Source: Phaseolus vulgaris
Taxonomy: Eukaryota; Streptophyta; Magnoliopsida; Fabales; Fabaceae
Assembly (NCBI RefSeq): GCF_000499845.2
Contig: NC_023753.2
Coordinates: 930,001 to 994,000 of the forward strand
DNA length: 64,000 nt
Reading direction: 5' to 3'
The first letter of the stretch is position 1, and each line of letters begins with the position of its first letter. Position numbers and translations under genes: made by a program. The notes beneath the pieces were generated by a model, which made no database searches, had not been told where the DNA came from, and worked only from the letters and a program-made list of their open reading frames with translations. Below, one piece after another: positions 26,171 to 36,942 of the stretch.

Positions 26171-29050
26171 CGCTGAGGGACAGCCACCAGATCTGACTCT
26201 GCTCTTTCCAATTCAACTCTCAGATTCTCCCCGCTTTTATCCCTTTTTCAAATCTCTTTTCATTTCCCCCTAATTACCATTCTCAATTCCCAATTAGGTT
26301 TTTTCCATTTCTATTTCAAACTATTTCTTCCTCCTAATCACTTTCTTAATTCTTAATTAATCACAACAAATCTAACACAAACTGCAATTGGGTAGGTTTT
26401 TCAGCTCTTGTTTTTTAACTAATTATTACTCATAGTTCTTATAATAATTAATAATGAATTTAATATTCATACTTTATAGGAATACTCAACTTAAACAACA
26501 CACATCATGCATAAATTAAAACTAATATCTAACCACTATTTTTCGTATTCAATTTTATTTATAATTTTCATTTTTCAATGCCTTCACTTAATGATTGTGT
26601 CAATATATTATAATTATGATTTTACTCTCTTAAAGGAAGAGATGCATAAAGAGTTTAGTAGGGAGAACAAACAAATGTATTTTAATAACTATCATTACAA
26701 CAAATTCATTAAATAGTAATATATTATTAAAGTAGATTAAAAAGTTATTAGTATTTAAGTTGATTTCTATTATTAATAAAATATTATAAAATAATTAAAT
26801 GTTTTTTTAATATTTTGTTCACTTCATTTAAAAAAAATAAATAAAAAAATGAATTGGTCGAGCATATATATATGAATTCATACTATAATATATATAATTT
26901 AGTGGAACCTATCTAGAATGGGTGAATTATATGGGTTGAATCATCTAAAATAAAGTTAAAAAATGTTTTATTGTTGTAAAATGTATAATTGAGAATATCA
27001 TATGTCTTTTGGTTTTTGTTTTTTTTTTCTCTGGTGTATGAAATATGTATAGTAATTAAGAGAAATGAGTTACTAATTTTTTTTTAACTAAATGTTTAAA
27101 CTTCTAACAGGCTAACTCAACTTACATTCCTTATCCCAAATGATAAAGTTTTAAGATTTGTAATATTGAAATTTTTTACTAAGTTGATTTGCTAATATTT
27201 TTGTTTAAGCAAGAAAATATTTACTCAAGCAAAAATAGTTATTTTTCACTTATAAAATTTCCAACTTTGTTTTCATGTGAAAACAACATTGAAAGTCAAT
27301 TCTAACGACCAAATTTTCGTTTGAGTAAAAACAAATCTTTTTTTTTTTTTTTTTCATGTCCCTTCAATGAACTTGAGTATGTATGAATTCCTTCAATGAA
27401 CTTGAGTATATATGAATGTTTTATAAATGTTAAATGAATATTAGTTTGTTTATTTAATTGATTTGTGAATTATTTTTTATTACATGTATTGTATGAAATT
27501 GATCTTATACATTTGTGAATAATGTATGAATTTGTGTACTAAGTATGGACACATATGCTTGAACCAAAATTTGTTAGTTTCATTGACGGTTTAAGAAACA
27601 TGGACTCAAATATCAAGTGATGAAAAAATTATTATGGAATTTTTGCACATTATGACATATGTAGGTGTACGACCTAAGTTGTGTTGAACTTACCCTCATA
27701 CATTGACTCTCATATTCACTTATAAATCTAAATATTGGATTAGTCAAATGTTAGTCTATAGTAGAATATACTTAATACAGAAATTTCAGAAGACGTAAAT
27801 TGATATTTAATATTTTGATCGTTAAGTATATCTGATGTATAGATCCATGTATAGTATGTATAATTGTTCGATTGAAAAATGAACTAGATTATTTATGAAT
27901 TACTAATCTAATTATTTCTTTTATATGTTAGAATTTTACTTCAATAACATGTTTATTTATATTTATTTATATTATGAACTTCAATGATGGTATTAGTCTA
28001 CATGTACAAGAACAACATCCAAAGAGAATAAAAGTTCTTATTTTTTATCATTTTTTTTTATAAATATTTGAATTTATACTTATATAATATATAATGTGCT
28101 GTGGATTTAGAAGGATATTTTGGAGTGTTACATTATTAAATAAAATAAGCACTTAAATGCATCAATTAATATATATATATGTATAAAAAAAGTTTAAGTG
28201 TTCTATTATTGAAACACTCTTGATCTATATAAGCTAATTAAATAATTAATCATTGCAACTTACCAATATCTCTGCAAAAACACTCTCAACACTATGTTAT
28301 TATGTGAAGAAAAACTTGAGTATTATTCCAAATGGTAAACATCTATAACTTGAGTATTATCCATTTTGTTATTTGTTGGATATTTGTATAAAATTACCAG
28401 TATTTTTTTACATTGTCCATAGATGCCCATAGATATTTTTTTTAAGTTTTGAATAAAATTATTTAAAAAAAAGTCTTTAAAATATGAACTCAGATAAAAA
28501 AAAAATCTCAAAGTACAATTTATTTAAATAAATTTGTATACTAAAATATTACGAAAATAAATTTAAATGAGTTGTATAAGTTTGAAAAAATTAATCTTTT
28601 TAAAAATAACTTTAATTTCATAGATTTAAATAAAAATGTAAATATATGAAATTAAATTTAAAATAGTTAATATTTTTTCCACATATTACCATTAAGGATA
28701 TCCATTTATTATTTGTTACTAATTTTATCTAGGAATATGTTTATTTTTCATTGGAACAATCCAAATACAAGGGGAATTAAAAATTTATGTATTAAAAATT
28801 TATGTTTTGATGAGTTGAGTTTAATTAAAAAATTATGTTTGCCTCTGATTTGAAGTTATTCAAAGATGAGTTAATCATTTGAAAATAAATAGCTAAATAG
28901 CAAATTAATACTTTATTTTCATGTATGTTAAATTTATTTTCTATGCATCAGCTAAATTATATCATTGTTATCAAACACAGCTTTAATTTCTAAGAATAAT
29001 CCAAATATTTTGGAACAGGTAATTAGTAGCAAAATTGGGATGTTTGCTTA
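26171..29050. other. Gene-free AT-rich intergenic region
   Basis: The EF-hand gene promoter and leader are at the left end (to about 26400). The rest is very AT-rich. A 29-bp tandem duplication, CCTTCAATGAACTTGAGTAT plus nine more bases, occupies 27361-27389 and 27390-27418. There is an AT dinucleotide run near 28168-28185. No coding region is supported. Confidence 0.45.
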
Positions 29051-29051
29051 A

Positions 29052-29062
29052 GTCCCACATGG
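29052..29062 (+). promoter_or_regulatory. Upstream sequence element (USE) of the U4 snRNA gene
   Basis: GTCCCACATGG matches the plant snRNA USE consensus RTCCCACATCG at 10 of 11 positions. It lies about 34 bp before the TATA-like box at 29096 and about 77 bp before the RNA start. This is the wide spacing known for RNA polymerase II-type plant snRNA promoters (polymerase III types have about 23-26 bp). Confidence 0.85.
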
Positions 29063-29094
29063 ATTAGAATGAGAGTTGAAACTCACAGAAGCTA

Positions 29095-29104
29095 CAATAA
29101 ATAG
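29095..29104 (+). promoter_or_regulatory. TATA box of the U4 snRNA gene
   Basis: CAATAAATAG lies about 30 bp before the predicted RNA start, at the expected position relative to the USE. Confidence 0.7.
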
Positions 29105-29128
29105 AGTTATCAGCCACCGTTCCAAAGT

Positions 29129-29280
29129 ATCTTTGCGCTTGGGGCAATGACGCAGCTAGTGAGGTTCTAACCGAGGCGCGTCTATTGCTGGTTGAAAACT
29201 ATTTCCAAACCCCCTCTTAGGCCTGGGTTCAGCCTAGGCCTTCGAGAATTTCTGGAAGGGTTCCCTTAGGGGTAAAGCCC
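29129..29280 (+). ncRNA. U4: U4 spliceosomal small nuclear RNA
   Basis: The sequence begins ATCTTTGCGCTTGGGGCAAT, the start of plant U4, whose first part pairs with U6 (stems I and II). The 5' stem-loop at about 29149-29182 closes GACGC with GCGTC and holds the kink-turn elements TGAGG and CCGAGGC that bind the 15.5K/Snu13 protein. Next comes TGGTTGAAAACTATTTCC. The central hairpin GGCCTGGG/CCTAGGCC has eight pairs including one G-U. The Sm site AATTTCTGG is at about 29247-29255. The 3' end is short hairpins AAGGG/CCCTT and AGGG/CCCT. USE, TATA and 3' box are all present, so the gene looks functional. U4 works in the U4/U6.U5 tri-snRNP as chaperone of U6. The 3' end is uncertain by a few bases. 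Confidence 0.94.
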
Positions 29281-29282
29281 TG

Positions 29283-29297
29283 CAATTCATAGTTAAA
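29283..29297 (+). terminator. snRNA 3' box
   Basis: CAATTCATAGTTAAA fits the plant snRNA 3'-end formation signal CA(N)3-10AGTNNAA, a few bases after the last U4 hairpin. Known to direct 3'-end formation of plant polymerase II snRNAs. Confidence 0.8.
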
Positions 29298-29599
29298 AAA
29301 TTGAGATTGGTTTTAAAATCTATAAAACTACATTTCTATAATTAATTGAATGTGTTGTAGGTCTTATACATAGTAAACATTATCAATTCTTCTATGGTTT
29401 TTTGTTAGTTTAAGTCAATAAATTCTTTGTTGCTATGTAAATGTTTTTAATTAACCTGATATTTTAAAATTTGTAGATTCTATTGAATTTTCTTTATTAA
29501 TTTTAATATATTGATTTTGCATTACTTATTTTATTTAGATTTGCCTTTCCCTATCTCCCTCAGTACAATGTTAACAAAACATAGGTATTTCCTTTAATG

Positions 29600-30274
29600 G
29601 GTGATGTGAAGAAGGTTTTTTAGTGTATAACTTCTTATAACTGCAAATTGTTTATTGCCCACTTGACTCACAGGACCAGATTTTTGTTCTTTGATATCAC
29701 TTTGACAAAATGTACAACTAACAGGGATTTCACAATCAGTTACCCATGAGGCATGTGGATGATGCGGGATTGATTTGACAATTCTCTTTTCCACTCTCCT
29801 CTTCACTGTTCTCAGCAAATGACTTCTCAGCAAGCTTACTTTATGACATGGTATTACATATTATAGTTTAGATCCAGCAAAAAGCACTAAACAGATTCAA
29901 CTGAAATGTAATGCAGCTAATCAGAATGCTTCATCTTTTACTTTTTTCTGGTTTAATTTTCGGAATAGTATGACTATCCCTTGGTTTGGGTGACAATTTT
30001 GCAATATATTAACATAAAGAATTTGTTTCCTTCCATTTGTCACTATGGAATCTTTCTTCCTAAGATATAAAATATCTGTCTGAGCCTCTGAAATCTAACC
30101 AGTATTATTTTTCAAGAGGATAAAGAAACCAAACAGTCCATGTGTGAAAATAGTATCTTAAATAACTGTCATTCAGTTGTCTTGTCTGGACCTTTATACC
30201 AATCAAAGTTGTTGATGATCCAAGGTTGAGTCATCCCACAGAATATTCAAGATTCAGTTCCTTGTTCCCATCCC
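29600..30274 (+). repeat. Duplicated upstream region of GEM-like unit A
   Basis: Blocks here recur upstream of other GEM-like units: TATAACTTCTTATAACTGCAAAT (29626) resembles 32125 and 41340; the TTTGACAAAATGTACAACT block (29701) resembles 32165 and 41427; and the ATCCAAGGTTGAGTCATCCCAC block (30218) resembles 33571, 37878 and 43389. This shows that the duplicated unit includes about 0.8-1.5 kb of 5' DNA, not only the gene. Confidence 0.65.
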
Positions 30275-30283
30275 TTTAAATAC
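30227..30283 (+). promoter_or_regulatory. Core promoter of GEM-like pseudogene A
   Basis: TGAGTCA (30227-30233) followed by the TATA box TTTAAATA (30275-30282), 48 bp apart start to start. The same pair with almost the same spacing occurs in units B, C and D. TGAGTCA is a bZIP (GCN4/AP-1-type) site; binding is inferred. Confidence 0.6.
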
Positions 30284-30404
30284 CTCTTTGGATTACATGG
30301 GACTCATTAACCCAATTGAGCACAACTTGCCTAACAATCTAGTATCTCCATCTGCTTCTAGTCCTTCTAATAAAGCAGAAACCTTTTTTTATTAATCATC
30401 AAAT

Positions 30405-31311
30405 ATGCAGACCTCATCTCTTCATAACCTAGTTGTTGGGACTCCAATCATCTCAGCTACATATGAACAGCTTCAAAAGTCCTATTTCCTACCACTCAGT
30501 GTCATTTCTCAACTACAACTTCAACACAGTAAAATATTCTTTTTATTTACTGACAAAGCTCAAATTTTCAATACTGTATATAGTCTTTCACAAGAGTCTA
30601 AAAACTAGTGAGTATCCTTGTAAGCCTTAGATATCTTTCCAAGTGGAACTGATAAGGATTATTACGAAATCCGTGTCTGATTTTCATCTAAGGACTGGTT
30701 TTTTGACAATACAACTATTTCTCCTTCCTTCAGTATTTCAATTGAAATGGTTTTACTTGGTGAACTTATCTAATCCTGTTTATCTAACTCCGAAATTGCA
30801 GTGAGACTGGGGCAAAAGACTCACATTCTTCAAGAGGACAGAATGGAGAGTGTTTAAGCACTTTTTTAGTGTGAGAGACTGAGAGAGGCTATTGAAAGAT
30901 TCCAAGTGTTATCTGTCCACCACATCTGGCCCTCTAGCAGGTCTCCTCTCCATCTCTTCAGACAAAGTTGCCTTTTGCAGTGAGAGATCAATGAAAGTTT
31001 AGTCTGAAAGCTCACATGTTGAGGATCCATTGTAAGGTTGAAGTAATACATACACAAAACCTCTTCATATTTCTCAGTTTCTCTTCATCCAAGATTTGAT
31101 GAAGTTCTATTTATATGGCTGTGGACAGGTTGTCATTCCACTGAACAAGATCAAGTGTGTGAACAAAGGTCAAAATGTTCAGAAGCCAACATAAAAGTAC
31201 ATAGAGAAATACAGTCACAATTGACAATTTTGATTTTTGGTTCAAAGGGGTCTTGAAATATCTGGAAACTTTGAAATATCTTGAGCAGACTATTCTTTTA
31301 AGCTTGGCTGA
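30405..31311 (+). pseudogene. GEM-like (GRAM domain) pseudogene, unit A
   Basis: All three exons of a GEM-like gene can be followed next to the intact copies B and C. Exon 1 starts ATG at 30405 (MQTSSLHNLVVGTP) but has lost about 17 bp after CTTCAAAAGTCC, shifting the frame. Exon 2 (from 30802, after a conserved AAATTGCAG acceptor) has lost about 40 bp near its start (GGGGCAAAAGACTCACATTC) and has an in-frame TAG after ATGAAAGTT near 31000. Exon 3 (from 31128, GTTGTCATTCCACTG) has CCAACATAA, a stop where the others read CCAACCCAG. Promoter and splice sites persist, so it may still be transcribed, but it cannot make a GRAM protein. Confidence 0.88.
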
Positions 31312-33290
31312 GTGGTAAAAACCACTGTTGATGTTGAAGATACCAGAGTTGCTCAGAAACAATTAAAAAATTTGGCAGTTCTTATTGAAGATATTGGATT
31401 TTGTCTTCGATAAAACCAACTTCATTGTTTTATCTATTGTGTTGGACACTTCAAATTGGTCTGTGACAGCAAATAGAAGCGTCAATTGAATTGTAGACTT
31501 GGTTATTAGCTTATTGCGGATGCTGCAAGTTGTGAATACAACAGTTCATCATTGGTTGTTAATGTCAATTAGTTAAGGAGCAATTTTAGAATATTTTTTG
31601 GCTCATTGTTTCTAAATTGATCATGTAAATATTTTTAGAACCTCTTTACAAAATTGTATTCGAACAATCCTACTCATAAATCAATACTCCACTTAGTTTT
31701 AGTACCATGATACTTGATTTAAATTTTTATATAAAGGCTTGGTTGAAGTCACTGATCTCACAGCATATGAAACAGGATATACACAGATACACACAAGAAT
31801 GCCCTTTCTCTACAAATAGAAATATTTTAAACAGACTAAAATAAGTTACAAGTTCCTAATATATCTACAATTGTAATACATTGAAGAAGTAAAACTCCTT
31901 AAACTTTCAAAATATTACAATCTTACAAGAAATAGGACAATTCTACATCCTTTTGGATAATTTCCAGTGGAGTCAAGTTTTGTCAAGCAAAAAGAAGTAT
32001 GCTCTAGAATATGGTATAAAATGTTTCGGGAGTCAATACTAAGAACAATTTAAATACACTTTTCTCTCTTCACCAATAGGGACAAAACCGTAACAAGCTC
32101 ATAAAAATTATGGATATATTGATAAGTAATAACTTCTTATACATGTAAACCATTTGTAGGGCCCATTTGACAACATGCACAACTGAAACTGGAAAGTACT
32201 AGATAATAATGCAAAAAATAATATATGTATATCAGTTGATTGAATTTGATCCTTCTTTCCAAATTCCAAAGCACAAAACATTACTTCCTCCTTAGCAAGT
32301 GTCATAGAAACAGTTGAAGAAGATGAGATTGGCAATTCGCTTTTCCCCAACTGTTCCACAGTACATGACTTTCAAAGCCAACATGCGGCTGCAGATCACT
32401 TTCCATTTCTGACAAACAACTTCACGTTCCATTTTTGTGTGTTCTTTTACATTATTTAACCCTTACCATAATCACATCCCTATCAGCAAGCTCACTTTAT
32501 GATATGAACCTGACCCAAGAAAAAAAGCTGATGGCTTCGTTAATGACTGCATGAGATTTAGTTTGGTCTCAAACCACGTGAGAGCATGGATACAATGCTT
32601 TTAGCTGCTGATGATATCAATTTCTTCAATGATGATTCAATCACTCTGAAACAAGATAAAGGGATTTAACTATATTCAGAGAATGGTCCCCTTTTTCCCT
32701 TGAGAAAAAGCAAGAAAGAGATTCTGTTGATTCTGTTGTCTCCCACATCACATGTTGGCACATGTTCAATCACCTTGCCTAATGCTTACTATTAGATTGA
32801 TAAATATGATCTCATATAATATAATATGTTACAAATGATAATCTAAAATATTATATGAGATCATATTTATCATCTAATACTTAGGTTGAAGAGTGAACGT
32901 GTATCTTACAAGCCATGCAAGTGCCATCTTGAAATTCCACAAAAAAAAGTCTTAACAATATTTTGACACTAAATTTTCATGAATTTGATTCAATCTTCAA
33001 CTGTGTTAGACAAAGAGGAAAATGTTAATTAAAGTATCTGTTAATTGCAAACAGATGGTATAAATTAGATAGTCACACTGATAAACTTCATCATCTCTGT
33101 ACTTTTTCCTGACCAATCACAAGAGAATTTGGAGAAGTATGCCATCAGAAAGTTCAAATGCCAACTCATAAAGCTCTGGTGACACATCCTCACATGAGGT
33201 GTAACCGAAATTGTTGCAACTAGTGCGTGTAGTCATCATTTACTTTTTCTTGTTTAATTTCCTAACCTGTTTCCAAAACAGTGCTGTTAT
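31312..33290. other. Spacer between GEM-like units A and B, with duplicated upstream block
   Basis: About 31312-32100 is the A downstream region. About 32110-32740 is an upstream block of unit B: 32367-32740 (ACTTTCAAAGCCAACATG, GATGGCTTCGTTAATGACTGC, ATCAATTTCTTCAATG) recurs at 36371-36760 upstream of unit C. A strong AT-rich hairpin lies at 32791-32878. No gene. Confidence 0.6.
32791..32878. repeat. Long perfect-like hairpin (inverted repeat)
   Basis: Arms 32791-32821 and 32849-32878 are inverted copies of ATTAGATGATAAATATGATC plus about ten more bases, with one extra T in the left arm and a 27-bp spacer. Likely a small MITE or its internal palindrome; an RNA hairpin would be very stable. 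No target duplication was proven. Confidence 0.65.
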
Positions 33291-33579
33291 ATATTGGTTT
33301 GTGTGATAACATTCGGCAACATGCTATAAGCAAGAATGCTTTTATTTCCTTCCATCAATCACCATGGAGCCTTGCTCTTGAAGGTATATGAACCTTTCTC
33401 TAAGCCTCTTAAAAATAATCTTTAACATTCTTTTTTTAACTTTAAAAAGGTTGACTTGCTGTACTACTTTTCTCTAAAAGCAGCCAAACAATCCATGACA
33501 TCAAAATATTGTCTTCAATAACTTTCCCTTTAAGCTGTCATGCCAATGCTTCTTTATTGATCAATTGGTGATCTAAGGT

Positions 33580-33633
33580 TGAGTCATCCCACCAAAGGTA
33601 AGATTCACCTCCCAGTTTTCATCTCTTTAAATA
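33580..33633 (+). promoter_or_regulatory. Core promoter of GEM-like gene B
   Basis: TGAGTCA at 33580-33586 and TATA box TTTAAATA at 33626-33633, 46 bp apart start to start. The ATG is 106 bp after the TATA box. Matches units A and C. Confidence 0.7.
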
Positions 33634-33738
33634 CCTCTTTAGAATGAGGGAACCATCAACCCAAGTGAACATATCTTCCTAAGCAATCTACTAGAACTCC
33701 TTTGATAGAGCAGAAAATTTGTTTGCTAATCATCAAAC

Positions 33739-34760
33739 ATGCAGACCTCACTTCTTCATAACCTAGTTGTTGGAACTCCAGTCATCTCAGCAACTTATGA
33801 TCAATTTCAAAAGCCAGTTAACAGATACTTACATGGTCCTGCCACTCAATGCCAACGTTCAACCACAACATCAAAACAAAGTAATTTTTTTTCTTTATTG
33901 ACAAACATCTAACTTTGACAAGACTTGTTTATATATACTTGAAGTTGTTTAGCTTGGTGAATTTGGATCTGATTCTATTTATATTACTCTGATATTGCAG
34001 TGAGACTGAGGACAAATGTATCAGAAACTGTTATGAGAAAATTAAGCTTAGGGGCTCGCATTCTTCGAGTGGGAGGAGTGGAAAACGTGTTTAAGCAGTT
34101 TTTTAGTGTGAGAGAAGGAGAGAGGCTTTTGAAAGCTTCTCATTGTTATTTGTCCACCACATCTGGTCCTCTAGCAGGTTTCCTCTTCATCTCCACAGAC
34201 AAGGTTGCCTTCTGCAGTGAGAGATCAGTGAAAGTCTTTACTCAGACAGGCCAAATGTTGAGGATCCGTTATAAGGTAGGCCTAATTTTCTCACAAGTTA
34301 AAATCATCTTTTGCACTTCATCCTCTTTTGGGTAGTTCTCTGACTAACTTCTTCAAAGTAGAAATGCATAAGTTGATTTATCTGTTCCTCTTTATTGGAA
34401 GCTTCTTAGGGTTTTCTTAGTTTCTTTCTTAATTTTTTTGTTTTGCCTCCACATAAAACTAAACTTTTTTGGTTGATTCCTTTGTAATTCTCCATTGAGT
34501 TATGAGGTTTTGATCAATAAAAGTTTTATCAGTTCGTCTTAAACCAAGATTTGTTGAAGTTCTGAAGTGTATTTGGAAATGTGCAGGTTATGATTCCACT
34601 GAACAAGATAAAGTGTGTGAACCAAAGTAAAAATGTTCAGAAGCCAACCCAGAAGTACATAGAGATTGTCACGGAAGACAACTTTGATTTTTGGTTTATG
34701 GGTGTCTTGAAATATCAAAAAACTTTCAAATACCTTGAGCAGGCACTTTCTCAAGCTTAG
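33739..34760 (+). CDS. GEM-like GRAM-domain protein, unit B
   Basis: Three exons, 33739-33880, 34001-34275 and 34587-34760, GT-AG, giving 196 residues. Exon 1 encodes a variable N-terminus (MQTSLLHNLVVGTPV). Exons 2 and 3 encode the GRAM domain, with KLSLGARILRVGGVENVFKQ, GERLLKASHCYLSTTSGP, LFISTDKVAFCSERSVKV, PLNKIKCVNQ and KYIEIVTEDNFDFWFMGV. This belongs to the GLABRA2-expression-modulator-like (GEM-like/ABA-responsive) family, small intracellular proteins whose GRAM fold is thought to bind membrane lipids and which are often induced by ABA, stress or senescence. It is shorter than GEM itself (about 300), like the Arabidopsis GEM-like 4-8 group. Exons 2 and 3 are 275 and 174 bp, identical in length to C and D. 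Intact. Confidence 0.94.
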
Positions 34761-36360
34761 TGAGCTGAGTTGCAAAATCCACTGTTTAAACTCCAAGATT
34801 CATGTTGAGATGACAAACAGACACAAAAGATGAAAGCTAAAATATGAATGCTGTCATTGAAAATGCTGTGTAAAAGGGATTTCACTTCATTGTATATAGG
34901 GAATGGAAGTGCCACAAAATCTCAAACTGTTAATCCAGGAGTTCACCATTTGGAACATCATTTGTTGCAGAATCCAGCTATCTTGTGTGGTTGCTTTTGG
35001 GGAAGGAACACACTTCTCTCTCTTAGAGATATATGTTCAAGTTTGAGGCTCAATTATTACACATTGATTTGTAATGCAAATTTTTTTAGAATGAGTTTCT
35101 AGTTCTATTTGTACATAACATCCAAGCTTTTAGTCAAATTTATGTATAACTCTTTAGGAGTTGAATGGTTATGTACATTGATTGTAAGAAATCTTACATT
35201 GGCAACCAATTCAAAAAAATTCTATCAGTATAACTTTGCAGGTGCTGACTTTAAATACTATAAATTCCTAAGAACAACACTCAAATGAACTTCATTGGGA
35301 TTGTGCATGAAACAATTTATACAAGATGTTGAAATTTTTTTCCATAAAACTTTGAAGTAAAAAGTTATTGTGTTGGAATCCCACATCGACTAGAGATTAG
35401 GATATTTCATATAAGTGGGTGCAAATCTTACCTCATGAATCAATTTTATGAGGTTGAGTTAGGCTTATAGTTCACTTCTTAACATGGTATCAGAGCCATT
35501 TCAAATCTATCCTAGCGAGTGTTTATTAGGTTTCTCCCTATCGGTTCGTTATCGGACTACTCCTAAGATAAGGAGTTGGAATTTAATTTAATAAAAAATC
35601 ACTTTTTTTTAAATATAACAAATTAAGAATAACATTGTATCATATTGTTTTTCTTAAAAAAAGAAGCAAGTATCACTACTACCACGATGAACAAGAAGTC
35701 ACAATTAATCCTAACACTAACACATTCCTATACTATGAATGTTATATTTTGATAAAATTTGTAAGCATTTCAACTTTCCTACACTGAACACATTAATAAA
35801 ACTATATGATAACTATTTTATATTGTATTATAAATGACATTTAGTTACCTTTTCAAGCATTATGAACTTGTTACTCAAAGTTGTTTTTAGTAGTAGTTGA
35901 ATTAATTAAATTATATATAAATAATACTTATTCTTAAAAAATTAAAATAAATAATAATGTAATATTATGAAATAAAATTGTATGGAATATAATACTTATT
36001 ATATATACACCAATATTAATGATCCAAAAAGGTTTTAAAACAAATTATTTAAAGATAAAGTAAAATAAATTACAAAAATACACGGTCAAAGATATCATAA
36101 GCATTACTCAAACAAAAATACAAAGAAGGAACTTCTATATTATAAATAAACATACTACATATATATCACTTTTACATATTAAAATAACATTATCTCAAAA
36201 TTAAAACTCTATCATAATTTTATCCTTAAAAAACACTTTTGTAAGTTATTAAAAAAGAAATATGTATATAAATTATTATTAGTTTTGATTTCTAAACAAT
36301 ACGAGACTACGTGCTTTTATTTCTAAGATGTCAGAATATATTGCCAAAAATTCTTCTCTT
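34761..36360. other. Intergenic between GEM-like unit B and the unit C upstream block
   Basis: Unit B 3' region to about 35250, then the TRIM at 35371, then AT-rich DNA with no gene. Poly(A) candidates near 34516 (AATAAAAG) belong to intron 2, not the end of the gene. Confidence 0.4.
35371..35580 (+). mobile_element. TRIM-like retroelement: intact LTR plus primer-binding site
   Basis: An LTR of 114 bp (35371-35484) runs from TGTTGGAATCCCACATCGAC to CACTTCTTAACA, so it has TG...CA ends. TGGTATCAGAGCC follows at once (35485-35497), the primer-binding site complementary to initiator tRNA-Met. Internal sequence (CGAGTGTTTATTAGG ... GGACTACTCCTAAG) continues for about 80 bp; the other LTR is not seen. 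Same family as the copies at 13.8, 39.4, 40.8 and 58.4 kb. Confidence 0.85.
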
Positions 36361-36900
36361 CTAATATGCAAGACTTTCAAAGCCAACGTGGGTTACACAT
36401 GCTTTTCATTTCTAACATAAACATTAAACAATTTCATATCCCATAGATCTACCTTTGTTTTTTCTCTTAATCATCCCTTCATTCATAGCCCTGTCAGCAA
36501 TCTCACTTTATGCATGGATATAGTTTGACCCAACAAAAAGCAGTGATGGCTTCGTTAATGACTGCCCCAGTTTGAAGTTTAGATTGAAACCGCCAAGAGC
36601 ATGAGTGCAATGTTTTAGACTTTCAGATGGCAATGAGATCAATTTCTTCAATGGTAAGTCAATCACTGATAACATAAAGCATAATCTACATTTGGGGAAT
36701 GGAATGATCCCTTTTCCCTTACAAAAGAAAGAGATTGTTGTGTTGTCTCCATGTCAGCTTGTAGCACAAGTGCTGTCAGCAGCTTGCATAGTGCCTACTT
36801 TGTGGAGAGTATATGCACCCTATGCAATACCCAACTTGGAACTTTTCATAAAGTCTTACACAATATTTTAGCATTACTCTTTTCATTAATTTTGTATCTC
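36360..36900 (+). repeat. Duplicated distal upstream block of GEM-like unit C
   Basis: Parallels 32360-32740 of unit B through GACTTTCAAAGCCAACGTGG, GATGGCTTCGTTAATGACTG, GAGATCAATTTCTTCAATGG and AAAGAAAGAGATTGTTG. Non-coding in both. Confidence 0.7.
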
Positions 36901-36942
36901 AGCCAAATTGTGTTATAGAAAGAAAATATATATCAAAATAGT

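Noticed and set aside
25628..26176. Long open frame on the plus strand opposite EF-hand exon 1
   Set aside because: Antisense shadow of a GC-rich coding exon; no domain and no splice or start context.
26507..26716. 69-codon frame in AT-rich DNA
   Set aside because: Hydrophobic low-complexity translation of AT-rich sequence, no supporting signal.
30405..30630. Unit A exon 1 as a short functional peptide gene
   Set aside because: It is the first exon of a decayed three-exon gene, and the frame is shifted relative to intact paralogues.
35378..35500. A second snRNA gene, suggested by ATCCCACATCG plus a TATA box
   Set aside because: No snRNA sequence follows; the element has TG...CA ends and a tRNA-Met primer site, so it is a TRIM LTR.
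35485..35500. TGGTATCAGAGCC read as a piece of a tRNA gene
   Set aside because: Only the 3' complement of initiator tRNA is present, directly after an LTR, so it is a primer-binding site.
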